Assembly (NCBI GenBank): GCA_013397845.1
Contig: VZTG01005248.1
Span: 1,797,028 to 1,861,027, forward strand
Length of the DNA stretch: 64,000 nt
Source of the DNA: Melanocharis versteri
Lineage: Eukaryota; Chordata; Aves; Passeriformes; Melanocharitidae
Direction of reading: 5' to 3'
Position 1 is the stretch's first letter, and each line of letters begins with the position of its first letter. The translations under genes were made by a program, and so were the position numbers. Below the pieces are notes generated by a model, which made no database searches, had not been told where the DNA came from, and worked only from the letters and a program-made list of their open reading frames with translations. Of the stretch, positions 35,570 through 48,200 are shown piece after piece.

Positions 35570-38430
35570 CTGAGAAGTAGAACAGGACAAATATTTTCAG
35601 CTAAAATATACACGAGGCTGAAAATGCAACCTGAGCAAAGCTGAGCATTTTCTGAAATTAATTGAGGTCGACTGGGTAGCCAAAACTAAAGTTTTTCTAT
35701 TCAAAATAAGAACTTCTTGAATTATCATGTTGAAATTTCCTTTGACTTTACGTTCAGAAAATTATTACTTTTCCTAAAGCTCTTTTGTGTGGAAATTATT
35801 ACAGTAAAAACTGTGTAAAAATTCTTTAATCTACTGAATGCATTTTTTTTAGGACTGCAGAAAATGTAAAAAATAATTCTAGTTCTGCTAAAGAAGAGTT
35901 AGATTCACATAGCAAAATTTTAATTGACATGAACAAGTTTCACTGACTGATTGGAAGAATTAACAAACAAAAAAAAAAGCTCTTTATGATCCTATAATCA
36001 TATTAAATTACTGAAAAATGTATCAAAATATAAAGAAGAACATCAGAAGAAAAAATTTTGAGACAATAATATATCTTTTATCATCATTCAGCCCATTTGA
36101 ACAAAATTTTACTTCAAAATGAGGGGAACTAAATCATCCCTAAATAAATTCACTCTGTTAAGGTTGTTATAAATAAGCTGGGGACAATTATTTTTATAGA
36201 GAAATACCAATATATCAGTAAAATTTTCAGAGGAAAGGCATTAAATGAATCAGCATTGCCTTCTTCGTTGGTAACGCACACTTACTTCAGTAAGAAAGAG
36301 ATATTCCATTTGAACTTTATATATTTAATTTCAGTTCGATATTAGAACTTGATATTTTGTGTTATAGGGATTTTATCACATGGGAATGCAAAGACACGAA
36401 AATGAAATCCAGTAATGCCCAAGTACCTATTTTTTTTTCAAATTTCTCCACACTAAGAAATATCTACACTTCCACTTTTCAATCCAATTAATAAAAATAA
36501 ATTTTGCAATGTCAGAAATAAAGTTTTTGAACCAATTATACTAATAACAATGTAAAGACATTTTATTCACTCTCCATGTTCCCAACAACCCTAAAAATAT
36601 ATCTGTTTATTTGAAACTGTTGAATGCTTCATTAAAATTAGATCAATAAAAAGATCTACAGTTCAGAAAACTTTTTAATTCTTCTTACATTGAACAAATT
36701 AAGGAACCAAGAACAGTTATATATCCAATGACGTTACCCTCTTTGGATGGAAGATAGATTTCCTAACAGTTATTGAATTGTTTAAAAAGCTATTGAAATT
36801 TTCTGCCCTTTCCACTGGAAAATGTCATTTTAAGTGTTTTTGCTGACAGTATGTGCTAGAAAACAAAAGTGATATAGCATGGACTATCTTGATTTAGCTG
36901 CTTCAGAGTACAGGACAATTGTTCTTCTAGACTCCCTTCTAACTACACTGTTTATTCTAATAAGACTATTTTCCAGATAGAAAATCAGGTATTTTTATTT
37001 CACAACCATCTAGTGACAGGAAAAAAATTAATCGAATTTGGCGTACTTGATGTTTCTGAGAAAATAAATTTGCATGCCACATCCATGGTGGTTTAGAAGG
37101 TGAGTATTACCAGAGCTCCGACTGTATCATATTGTTGGTGCATTTTTGTTTGATATAAAGATGTATTGTCTGTATTGGAATAAAGTGGCCAGAGTATGTG
37201 CTCTGAATTATATTGATCAACTATAATCACTCAGTTATATTGAAAAAAAAAAAAGAAAAATAAAAAGAACTTGGGATTTGAGATCAATAACCTGTAGCCA
37301 CCACCAGAAAACAAAGCAATAAGTTCTATATTGCATACTTTTCTACTGAATTAAGATAGTCACTATAATTCTCTCATACCTCAAAGGCTATACAAGATGA
37401 GATAAAGGAACTAAAACTTCCATAAAACACATATTCTTCCCAGAATATAGAGCCAGATTGGACATATTCAGGTTTTATGATAAAACATTTTGGTCTTCAT
37501 CATGGTCATCAATTACACCAAAAAATAAAGAGAAGAAATTCAGAACTGCTGACTGTGATTCAGAATTTTACATGGAAAATAAATCCAGCCTATCTAAATG
37601 ATCTGAAGGAGGCACAGAGGTTCTTAGTGTAGGTGGAAAGAATTCTGCTTATAACACGAAATATGTATGAATATTTCTGAACTAGAAAACACTGTGAAAT
37701 GAAAAAGATTCTGTGACAGACTTACAGTTTTCAAGATTGCACTGTGAAAGATACATATTTAATTTAAAAGTCAAAGCTAATAAAACTCTGAAACACACTT
37801 TAAGTAAAACATGCGGAAAAGTGCAAGAATAACACCTCACATTAAAACCACAATTTTTTATTATCTGACTTCATTTGCTCAAGAAAAGCTGTTTTTCTTG
37901 CTCACTTTAATACAATAATTTTGATAGATTAAAATTGTGAAGCTGTTGGATCCCTCTCATATATTTGATCAGTGTAATTATATAATTTCTTCCAAAATTT
38001 GTTATTTGTCTGTAACAAGATTAAAGCACCTGCTGTTACAAGCTTTTCATTCCAATTACATGATAGGAAGTTCACATTCTTCAGCTACTCAACACAAATC
38101 TCTTTAAAACAGAAAAAACAAAATACCTGACTGACATCTGGGAATGCCACCACATTCTGATTAATAAAAGAATTGTGTTGTGACGTCGTTACAGACGTAA
38201 AACAAAAATCTTCACAAGAGGCATTACCACGTACACAAATTGAGCACAAATTTATAGTAGCAAAAAAATTGGGGAATTACTCCGGCAGTTCTACCCCTGC
38301 TGAAGCTTTAGATAAAAACACTCAGACATATCTCTATAAACTATTAATTTCTGAACTCTTGATTTCAGAGTACTTTAGGTGGAAAAAATGAAAATTATAT
38401 AGTTATCAGTTCACATTAAAAAGCTAAGTT

Positions 38431-38467
38431 GGGTTGGGTTTTGGGTTCTTTTTTGAGGGTTTGGGGG
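38431..38467 (+). other. G-rich, telomere-like tract; possible G-quadruplex
   Basis: G3, TT, G3, TTTT, G3, an 11-base T-rich gap, G3, TTT, G5. It resembles degraded TTGGG repeats. Four G-runs are available, but one loop is 11 bases long, so it meets only relaxed G-quadruplex rules. Confidence 0.55.
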
Positions 38468-39855
38468 AGTTTTTTTTGAACATACAATTGGATCCAACTG
38501 GTTATAATGGTTAAGGAATGCATTGTTGTCAGAAGGTGCCCAAAAATGGCCTCTGCATCGGACCTTTGAAATCCGAGCAACAATGCTTGGTTTTGGAGCT
38601 AGTAGATACACTTTTAATTTGGAATTGGTAGAAAATTCCATCAATGTTCTATTCATTCTCCATATATACTCTAAGTGTTGTCATAGATCTCAGCTAAGAA
38701 CGAAAAAAGCCATGTTTGTAAAAATAAGTCTTGGTATTTTTGGTGTGATACAGCCTTTAGGCATTGCCATACTCAAAATCAATCAGATTAAAAAATGTAT
38801 ATTTTCAAACTCATGTGACAATCACATAATCAGAGCCACATATAGACAGCAAATTGATACCTAAAAATGTGTTTACATCCTGGAAATATATAGTGGAAAT
38901 TTTGCAGAACTTTCACCACAGAACTTACTTCCTAGTAGATTAATATTAAGAAAATTCCTACAACCATCTCAGCCTAAAATCTGTCTTTTCCCACGCTGTT
39001 GGTAGTTGTGTCCGCATGCAACAGCGTTCTGCAACCATAGGGTTTTACATATAAATAAAACCCTTCTCCCACATGCAAAGGAGCAAGATTTAAGTCCAAT
39101 AATTCTTAATAAAAGTAGCAAAAAATACTATACAGAAATCAAAGATAATTTTTATTCAATATTCACAAAAGCATACTTTTGTCTCAGACACTAGTGTCTG
39201 CCTTCTCTGACTCAAATGGCAGCTACTGAAGAAAATTCTCAACAAAGACAGCAAGCTCCATATCTCTTGAATTCAAAAATTAGAATTCTAGAGGACAGAA
39301 AAGGAGAAAAGAGTATCCAAATACCTCAGTGAGCTTGAAAACACAGGGCAGGGAACTGAACCTTCAACAAGTGTATGAAATATGTGACAGGTCTGCAGCA
39401 ATGATGTATTGGGTAGGGTGTGTTCACCTCAATATTCCAGGATAAATTATTACCTGAATGATTAGGTATTAGTGGCAGAAAGAACTTACGATCTGTAACA
39501 TTGCTACAGCTCAAACCATAAGGAGTGAGAGTAAATATGGATGTTAATTTATTATCATTTCAAAGCCATACATACATTTGCCCTTTTAAAGTCAAAAATT
39601 AGAATACAGCAGTGCTGTACTAAATATTACAAAAGTGTGTTTTGTAACAGAAATACAAAAAAAGAGCAATTGGCAATATTTTAACATAAAGAGTTCTGCA
39701 GACACATCTTAATATCTATAAAAGTTTTCAGCAAAACATTGTAAAATGGATTTCCGTCAAAAGTACTGAGCAGAAACATTACTGTACTGTTGAATAAACT
39801 GTTTCTTGTGATCTTTTCCTGACTTTCATCTACTAATGGTGGCCCCATTCCTCAA

Positions 39856-39870
39856 AATAATAATAATAAT
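39856..39870. repeat. (AAT)5 trinucleotide run
   Basis: Five AAT units in a short perfect array. No gene nearby. Confidence 0.85.
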
Positions 39871-41504
39871 GGCCTTGTCAAAGTATTGTTCTCAAGCAAT
39901 CGAACATAAAGATACACGCAATTATTCTTTGCCTTCTAAACTATTTCAGCTCTGCAGGGAAGGACACAATGTCGTTGTCAGCAGGTGTAATTATTACTCG
40001 TTCTGCTTCCCAAGGTGTATCATGGTAACCTATGATAAGCTAAACTTATAAAGTATCAGCAACCAAAAGAGTTAACGTGTGCTAATGTACATCTTACATG
40101 CTCCAAAAATTAAAACAGAAACATCAAGGGCAGTTTGAATCAGTGTAAGACGATGCGACAATTGTTTCCATCTATAGTGTTTTGTTGACATTCAGTAATA
40201 GAGATGCTTGTCTCTCCTCTACTCTCCTGAATGAGATTTGTTGAAAACAGTTACATTGACAAAATAGTATTGCAGAAGGGACTCTACACCATCCTCTGAC
40301 ATCTGAAATAGTGGCTTCTCTCAATAAATATTGACCGTATCTTCCCATATAAATGCTAATGGTAGGGTTGGAATTGTGGAGATGAAAGTAAGTAGGGGTT
40401 ATTTTCAACTTCCTTTCCTCCTTTTTAATTTTGTCTTTAGTTACAACTGGATATAGCTTGAGGTATGGGGTATGATAAAATATGGTTGCCTCCCCTGACA
40501 GTCATATGTCTCTTCAGAGCACCTTTTTCCTTTGAAGTACATTTCAGTTTTCTAAAACAAATTTGGGAATGGTTGGGAAATAGAATACAGCAGTAGTAAT
40601 CCATTATACCACAGTGTCTGTGATAATTTCTTCTGGAGTCAGAGGAGGAACAAGCACCAAGTGCCGTAGTCACTGAAATCTACTGAGTTAGTCAGCCATT
40701 CTACTAAACAGCTAATGACTGTTAGTGTTTGGGTGAGGACTATGAAACATGTTTGAGGTCTCTTCTCATTCATAGAGAGATTTGAGAGCTAACTTAAGTT
40801 GTCTAAACTAATAATCTATGCTCCCTCACCTGTGTACCTGAAGAAATTGTGCATTGCTGGAAGATGGTGTACCCTGCTCCAAAACAGCATCTGAGAGATA
40901 GGATGAGGGACACTGTGCCCCTTTTGCTTTCTATTCCTGTCTTATGCAGGGAGCTTAGGTAGTTAGCTTAGACAAGTTGCCCTAGATTTGGATGACTGAA
41001 ATTATGTAAAATGAATCTCATTCCTGATCATCTTCTGTCAAAATGATTGCTCTCATCCCCAGGGATGGCCAGGGAGGAACATGACAAACTAGAAGTTTCT
41101 TTCTGTAGCAAAGGTACAAAAGCAAACATTTTTAACAGAAACATTTCTGAAAAAGTTTTTATAAAGTTGCTTCTCTAACATTTGGGGGGTGGGAAGAGAA
41201 TGTAATTCTTTTGGTATTAAGACTAAAGACAGTTTCTATCTGAAAAGCTTTTGTGTCTATATATATATTGCCATCGAAACCAAATGATTATTTCACAAAA
41301 ACCTATCTTTCCTATAATTTGTAACTGGCAGAGAAACTTTCTCAGGCTCAGCAGAAAAAAAAAAAAAACGAAACCAGAGTTTAAATAGTTGTATACTGTG
41401 AGTTATCCCTTAGGAAAGGTTCTTTTACAGGCCTATTGGACCACTGTTTGACTGACTGTGATAATACAAGCAGTGCACACACTGGAAATCCTAATAGCTG
41501 TGTG

Positions 41505-42548
41505 TTGTATTGGACCACCAAAACTTGTCTGTCACTTCCTTCCTCATCTGGACAGGGATAGAAAATATAGAGAAAGGCTCATGAGTTGAGATAAGGACAG
41601 AGAGAGGTCAAGCACCCGTCACCATCACAGTCAAAACCAGACTCAATTTGGGAGAAATTAATTTAACTAATTGCCAAGTAAATCAGTATAGGGGAGTGAG
41701 AAATAAAAACTAAATCTTAGAACACTTTTCCCCATCCCTCCCTTCTTCCTGGGCTCAAATTCATTCCCTGTTTCTCTCTTTCCTCTAGAACAGCACAGGA
41801 GGACAGAGAATGGGGGTTGTGATCAGTTCATCACACTTTGCCTCTGATGGTCCTTCCTCCTCACACTCTTCCCCTGCTCCTCCATGGGGTAACTCCTCCA
41901 AGAGACAGTCTTTTATGAACTTCTCCAACAGGAGGCCTCCCCATGGGCTGCAGTTCTTCATGAACTGCTCCAGCCTAGGTCCCTTCCATGGGGTGCAGTC
42001 CTCCAGGAACCGACTGTTCCAGGATGGGGGTCCCCCACTGCATGACAAGTCCTGACAGCAAACCTGACCCAGTGTGGGCTCCTGCCATCATGGCTCCACA
42101 GGTCCTGTAAAGATCCTGCTCTAGAGTGGGCTTCCCACAGGCTCACAGCCTCTTTTGGATATCCACCTTCTTCAGTGTGGGGTCCTCCACAGGCTGCAGG
42201 TGGATCTCCATTCCACCATGCACCATGGGCTGCAGGGGCACAACCTGCCTTACTGTGTTCTTTACCTCAGACTGCAGGGCAATTTCAGCCCCAGCATCTA
42301 GACCACTTCCTCCTCTCCTTCTTCACTGACCTGGATGTCTGCTGTTTCTCTGGCATATTCTCACACCTCTCTTCCAGCTGCTGTTGCACAGAAGTTTTTC
42401 CCCCTTTTTAAATACTTTATCCCAGAGGTGCTAACACTGTCACCAACTGTCACAGCCTTGGCTGAGACATAGGGGAAGCATCTATCAGAATCTCAGAAAG
42501 TCACCCCTGTAGCTCCCTTGCTTTTCCACATAAAGCCAATACAAACGC
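41505..42548. mobile_element. Avian interspersed repeat, probably endogenous-retrovirus derived
   Basis: I recognise the series of short segments as a repeat seen in many birds: 'gggagaaattaatttaact', then a block of ~45-base related units ('ccatgggctgcagttcttca', 'ccatggggtgcagtcctcca'), 'gtggggtcctccacaggct', 'tccttcttcactgacctgg', 'taggggaagcatctatcag' and 'cacccctgtagctcccttg'. It is more GC-rich than its flanks. I attribute it to an LTR/ERV element from memory; no gag, pol or env can be read and no LTR pair is visible, so class and orientation are open. Compared with the form I remember, a segment seems to be missing near 42450. The edges are approximate. Confidence 0.65.
41883..42045 (-). 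repeat. Internal imperfect units of about 45 bp within the repeat
   Basis: 'catggg' restarts at 41883, 41942 and 41987, each followed by a related 'tgcagt.ctt.a.gaact' segment, and similar motifs continue more loosely to about 42200. On the minus strand they read as repeats of the form 'FMKNCSPWGG', giving an 87-codon frame (41785-42048) with patterned Cys and Trp. This pattern comes from the DNA repeat and is not evidence of a protein. Confidence 0.6.
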
Positions 42549-43074
42549 TTGGAAAAATACTGGCCTATTCAGCACACATTACTGTTTATTATCTGTATTT
42601 GTGCTATATAATATATATATATTCTAATAGCATTGTTATTTTGCCAGACAGGAAGATATTATGCTAAAGCCCTTATGGTACAGGAGTGAGGTTCTGTAAG
42701 GCTTTGACAGAGCTGAAGAATCTGAGAGATTTGAGGTACCGTTATATCTTTTAAATTCTGGAAAATTTTGGTGCTGAAAGGAGGTCTTGGTATAAATCAA
42801 CGTCTTCTAGTGATCTTCACAGGCCATGATGATGTCATTGTACTGTTTGATGCAATATTAGGCTTCCTTAAAATTCTTTAAGCTATAGGCCCATACCAAG
42901 GAACATTTTTGTCTGGCCCCAGGCAGCTGTAAGGAACCCCTTACATTGGCATTTGAAAGGAAGTTGTCTTCCACAATTCTTCTTGTACCCTGGGATGGCT
43001 CTCTAAACATTCCCAGTGACATGAAGGTGGGTGCAGTGACTTCAGTCAGGCCACAGAGAAGGACTACAGATTTT
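42549..43074. other. Non-coding DNA
   Basis: No gene or recognised repeat apart from an AT dinucleotide run at about 42605-42622. A 111-codon minus frame (42858-43193) crosses into the microsatellite and CR1 scrap to its right, so its N-terminal part is repeat-derived. Confidence 0.55.
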
Positions 43075-43115
43075 ATCCATCCATCCATCCATTTGTCTGT
43101 CCATCCATCCATCCA
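43075..43115. repeat. (CCAT)n tetranucleotide microsatellite, interrupted
   Basis: Two CCAT arrays are separated by 'ttgtctgt'. The array ends directly against the CR1 3' terminus ('aatcatagaatag'). Confidence 0.93.
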
Positions 43116-43197
43116 ATCATAGAATAGTTTTGGTTGGAAGGGACCTAGTCCATCTAGTCCAATCTTCACTTCAATAAGCAGGAACATATTCAACTAG

Positions 43198-43202
<5 letters not shown>
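43116..43202 (-). mobile_element. CR1 LINE 3'-terminal scrap (about 85 bp)
   Basis: 'aatcatagaatagttttgg' followed by 'ttggaagggacctagtcca', 'tctagtccaatctt' and 'ttcaactagatc' is the reversed CR1 3' tail. It is cut off where an ATCT microsatellite begins. The expected next CR1 word, 'aggttgc', is missing. Confidence 0.88.

Positions 43203-43240
<38 letters not shown>
43201..43240. repeat. (TATC)10 microsatellite
   Basis: Ten perfect TATC units, starting at the 'ctagatc' of the CR1 tail. It is likely to be length-variable between individuals. Confidence 0.97.
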
Positions 43241-44264
43241 CATTTACATACTAATTGAAGACTTCAGTATTTGAGGCTAAATTTATCTAAATCTTTCAGC
43301 AGTAAAATAATAACATATTTGGAATATGTTCCACATTCTCATTCCCTAGGTACCTTGTGCAGGTATTTTAATTAGGACAAAAATCATCTGAGTTGCAATT
43401 TCAGACAAATTCCAGCTTCTGCTCTGGTTTAAATGACAAAATATAGCTTTAAGAACTAAAGCTCTGTTTTCTCTGCTGGACAACGATTCCTTTAGCAGAC
43501 TGGCTAATAATGCAATACTGTTCTGAACTTGATAAGCTTTGTAGCAGATGGTAGAAGGAGGGAGGTTTTTTTATGCGTTAGGAATGCTGAGCATTATGTC
43601 ATGACACAGGCAGGATTAGTTCCCAATGTGCTAATCAGAAATGTGTCAAGCTTAATCTTTTTCTTATTTTAAAACACCAAGATTGTACTTTCTTTCCCGT
43701 GGTTTCAGAAAGTTATTGCTCAAAATGTCTCCTTAGTCTTTAAAAATATATTTGCAGTTTTACCTAACATGCCTCCCAAAAGTGTTGCTTGTTTTTCACA
43801 TTCAGCCACCCTCTTGTGGAAGACTCTGACCCTAACTTTCAAAATTGCTTTTATGCTACACTTTTCAAGATGCATGTTGTTGGCTACGCTGTTCGAGAGA
43901 TGCTTGTATCTAATCTATGTGCTGTTGGGTAGAGAACTGATATTGTGATTATTTTCTGTGTTCCAGGCAGTTACCACTTGGGAGTTCTTGTAAATGAGAG
44001 GCTTATTCTCTTGATATTTATTCACATAAATAACTGAGATGTATCAATCTGCTCTAAAACAATTTAAGTGGTCAATAAGCAGGTTTTCTGTTCAATTTGC
44101 AAGTACTGCAGGCAATTTGCTGCTCATCATCTGTCCTGATGGAAAAAATCAGACTTTAATCACATTTAGTGGTAACAGCCTTTAAAAGGCTCTCTTTTGT
44201 TGAGAATTTTCTTTTATGTAACTTCACACAATGTCATTTCATTTAGTACACTTTAATTATTATA
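43241..44264. other. Non-coding DNA
   Basis: No gene or repeat recognised. The part at 43560-43680 has ordinary complexity with several TAAT/ATTA-type motifs, but nothing firm can be said about it. Confidence 0.5.
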
Positions 44265-44948
44265 ATGGAGGGTAAAAGAGGGATATATGAAGTTTTAATA
44301 ATTAATACATCTCAGACTTTAAAATTGGGTCCAATTTCTATGTTCCAACTTGTGAGTAGGCTGAGAATTTTCTTAAAACTTATCCTAACATTTATTCAGA
44401 TCTCTTCATTTTATTCAGAGTCTGCTAAAATATTTTATTTGGAGTCTTACATTCTATTTAAAGTGGTGAATATACTCTGGGACTTTAAGACTAAGGGACA
44501 GCAATTCCAGTGTCTCTATATAAGTGTCTGGATTTATTTCTGTTGCCCTAAGATAGTATGGCTGGCTTCCAGCTGCTTCTCCATCACAAATCCTTATTTT
44601 TGCAAACTAGGAGGATTTCTTGGGAACTCCTTCTTCTTGATTGCATCTATGCAGTTTGGCTGTCTTCAATCAGATTCCCCTCACAACATATCTTTGCTCT
44701 TTTTCTGGTTTTCATGTTTTGTGTTGCCCAGGATTTTATTCTTTTTGCTTTTTACAGTCCAGGTTCCATCACTATACACCACCAAGCTAAGTCATGGGGG
44801 GTGGTCAGTGTGTAGAGGAACGATTGCTAAGCACATGTCACTCAAAACATTGGAAGGAATTTTCTGGCAGAAGAAAACTACTGTGTTCCATCAAGAGTAC
44901 AGTGCTTATGTCTGTGGGAGCGTTTTCTTCACCTCTACATGGAACTGA
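44265..44948 (+). other. Longest open frame in the window (227 codons), unrecognised
   Basis: The frame opens at an ATG with A at -3 and G at +4. The conceptual product is rich in Phe, Ile, Leu, Cys and Ser, with several hydrophobic stretches (for example around residues 27-48 and 145-167). I recognise no family. The plus strand here is T-rich, which removes stop codons and yields hydrophobic residues, so a compositional artefact is the simplest reading. I see no promoter, splice pattern or poly(A) signal that ties it to a gene. Confidence 0.15.
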
Positions 44949-45265
44949 CTGATTCTCCTCCTCAAGGATCCTCATTACAAATGTGTCCACCAATTCCATG
45001 ATTCCTTCCTACTCCAAAAAGCCAACATTCTTGATGAGTTTTATAACTATTGAAAGTAAAACTTGAGTTAATTCCTTCAACCAATTCCTTCAGAGAATTC
45101 TTGGCATCTCATCAGAGTCTTCCATTGACCTTGGCTGGTGCTGGATAGTCATATCTGGGTCTCTCTGTCAAAGGTCTGAGGAAATTCAGTAAAGGTTTAT
45201 AATCCTTCATGTCATTTAAAGGATTACTTCTTTTAACTGAGAGAACATTTTTTAAAATTCTTGGG
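44940..45265 (-). pseudogene. Possible decayed coding remnant, minus strand
   Basis: On the minus strand one frame is open for about 55 codons, then after two adjacent stops continues open for about 50 more in the same frame. It includes KDYKPLLNFLRPLTERPRYD and LKELVEGINSSFTFNSYK. The composition looks protein-like, but I cannot assign a family. It could be an old pseudogene or transposon relic, or chance. Confidence 0.2.
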
Positions 45266-48200
45266 TATTTTCTTTATTCTTGTTCTCTGAAAAGTTGCTG
45301 GGTTTTTTATTTCTCCCTTTTATTAGATTTAAGTACCAGTGCTCTAATGTTAAAGCTGACAAAAGAAAGATACTCAGAAGGTAACTGAAATAGTTTTCTC
45401 TCCAAGGTACCCTTGCACATATTCTCATGATTCGTCTGACTCCCCTGTTCTTCCATGTTTCAATTTATAAAGGCTTTAGAGATAGCAACAAAAGCTTTTA
45501 AAATTTCATTTAGACCATTCCAATATATATGTTTATGGTTAGCACTTCAGCATTTTTTCATTTTCTGTGTAATAAATATTTAATATTTCATTTAGTTGTG
45601 TACTTTGATATTGAAATTTTTTTCCTACATATCAAATAGGTCTGTCTATAAATCACAATTGCCGAAGATCAGTATAGGTTCCTCTTGAATGATTCTTTCT
45701 AAAGGTTTATCTTACTTCATGCAATGAAAAATTTTTGAACTTACTTGCACTAAACAGATCTTCATTTAGCACTAAAGACCTTGTTTAGTGAATAAGGTTG
45801 TAGAAATATGAGCCTGCAGACCTTAGGATGCCTTTTACTTGTAGACATTAGAACCTGTAAAAAAATTAAACTTTTTTTTTCTTAAGGCAAACCCTCAACT
45901 TCATTAGTCTAAGATTCCACTGTGTTTCTTTAGCTCTGTTATTAATCTATAAACATATTTCAGGTCTTACAGTGATTATGTATCAGTCACAAGCACTCAA
46001 CTTTTATTTATAGCTTTCTAAATACTCATTAAGGTATTTATATCCAACCCAATGATATTATGTTATAATCTAAGTTGAGTTCATTTAATTTCTTCATGTG
46101 TAGAATTACTCTTTAGAACTACAAAATACAATTGAGGTCACAGATTTCCTTCTGTTGCTCTGTCATTACTGCTAAGCATGGGGTTGCATTAATTGAAACA
46201 AATTACAAGTTCTGCAAATTGTACAGCATGTTTCATGTATCAGGTAACAATTCAAATATCTGTGATGAAAACAGCTTTAGGTAAATGTAAACAAATTTGT
46301 TTTCCACATACTGTATTTCTATCAATCAGCTGTATTCACAGGTCTGCTGTGCTACATGAGAGAAGAAACATGCACTCCCTCCTTCAGGGAGTCTTTGCTT
46401 GATTTATTTCTTGTTTTCTTGTTTCTCTAACCCTGCAATAAAAGTCATACAGAATGACAGTGTTGTCTACAGGTGCCCTTCAGGTGTGGAAAAACATAAC
46501 GACTCTGGTTACAGATACAGGATTGTGAACAAAAGCAAGCGACTCAAAGAAAGGAGAGATTTCTATGAAAGACAGTTCTAAGAAATCACTGGGTTTCCAC
46601 AGCACTGGGTTGAAAAGTGTAAGAGTTAAAATTGTATTTTCTAAACTAACTATATAAAGTAGCTTACAAGGCTTGGAGAGAGTTTTGTATCACACCCAAT
46701 CTTTCTGTCTTTCCTGGATGTATTCTTTCAGAGGCCCAAACCAAATGGCTACATAGGAAGTGGGGCTGTTGTAAAACATGCTCACCTTCTTCAACAATTT
46801 TACAGTGGAAGGACAGAAAGTCCAGCACACTTCCACAGTCCAACTGTGTCTCAGCATGTAGGATGAAGTTAGAGCTGCTTTCAGTCTGTCTGAAGTACAC
46901 CAATGCTGACCTGGTACCCAGACAGGACGCTGACCTCTATCGAGCACACGCTGGGAAGACAGAAGTATTTGCTTCTACTTCTATGAATTTTCAGCAGTAC
47001 ATTAAAGGGTTTTTCACCTCTTTCAGCTTAAAGACATTTGACAAAGGGCCTTTGTACGAGCGAAAGGCCTTTTGCATATTTAACTTTATTACTCACGGTT
47101 GCACAAACTACAAAAATCAGCAAACCATATAACCTCTGATTATTTACTAGATATATGGAAATTCCTACCAACAAACAAGTCTGTCTCAATCCCTTTTTCT
47201 ATTTTTTTTTTCTTCTCTGACATTAAGATTTTGTATTTATTCTCTTCAGGGAGAAAATCAAGAACTAAGATCTAACCTTATTTTTTTTCCATAGCATTCC
47301 AGAATAAGACAATACATTGAAGAGAAAATAAATCCTGTGGAAATAAACTTTGGTTAAGTTTAAGTGCTGACTTACGATAGTATTTTAAGCACCATTCATA
47401 CAAAAAAGAATTATTTTGGAAGGCATGCCATCAGTCAACAGCTGTGTCTTAAGAGTACACAGAGCTCTTTAATCCATTGGAAAATTTGTCATGCTTGGAG
47501 TGAACAAGAAAATTTACTGACACTACTGATGTGATTCCCCAGACTGGTGAAGATGTTAAAATATGTAGGGAACACAACTGCAAGGATACTGTCTGGAAAT
47601 GAACCCTTATCTATTATGAGAACCTCAATCATATTTGTTATGAGTAGGAACATCTATGAAAACTCACCTGTCCCAAACTAAAGCAGAATAATAACTCTAA
47701 GAACTCATGTTCTGCCCTATGGGGTCTCAGAGTTATTTAACCACAGAGAATATCCATCACTCATTAAAATCTCCTATAATCCCTGGCCCTCTCCATTATT
47801 CTGATGATTTTCTTGCCCCACAGTATGGGAACAGGGAACATGGGGGAATTTTGAGAAGATGTGTGAGACTAATAGATTGGGATCCATCAATTAAATTCTT
47901 AAGAAGATTAGAAGTAAAGAACAGAATCACCTATTTTCTCCTTCATCATTCCTTATTTTACTGCTTTATTGAATGGTTAGGCAAATTTGTTCTCATGTAT
48001 GTTATTTCTGTATTTATCATTTACAGATTTGATTGGAATAAGAATTAGCTTCAGATGTTTTCTTGTTTGGACTGTAAATAACAATGTATGAGTACAAATA
48101 TTCAGCAGATTATGTGAATGAAGGTATGCCAAGGGTTAAAGAATGGAATTTTTTTATTTGGATGGGGGTTTTGTGACAAGGGACCTAGCAGAGAAACACA

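Larger units (their letters stand above)
33592..41504. other. AT-rich non-coding DNA
   Basis: No supported gene. Contains a CpG cluster with opposing open frames (35239-35569), a G-rich telomere-like tract (38431-38467) and an AAT triplet run (39856-39870). The 36-38 kb part is the most AT-rich in the window and has few open frames. No transposon was recognised. Confidence 0.5.

Noticed and set aside
38181..38200. TGACGTCG followed by GACGTAA, CRE-like motifs with three CpG
   Set aside because: Single short motifs occur by chance and there is no promoter context, so it is not listed as a regulatory site.
41810..42411. Plus-strand frames of 67-81 codons
   Set aside because: They lie in the ERV-type repeat; their patterned composition comes from the repeat units.
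42858..43193. 111-codon minus frame with WMDGW repeats
   Set aside because: The patterned N-terminal part is the translated CCAT microsatellite and CR1 tail.
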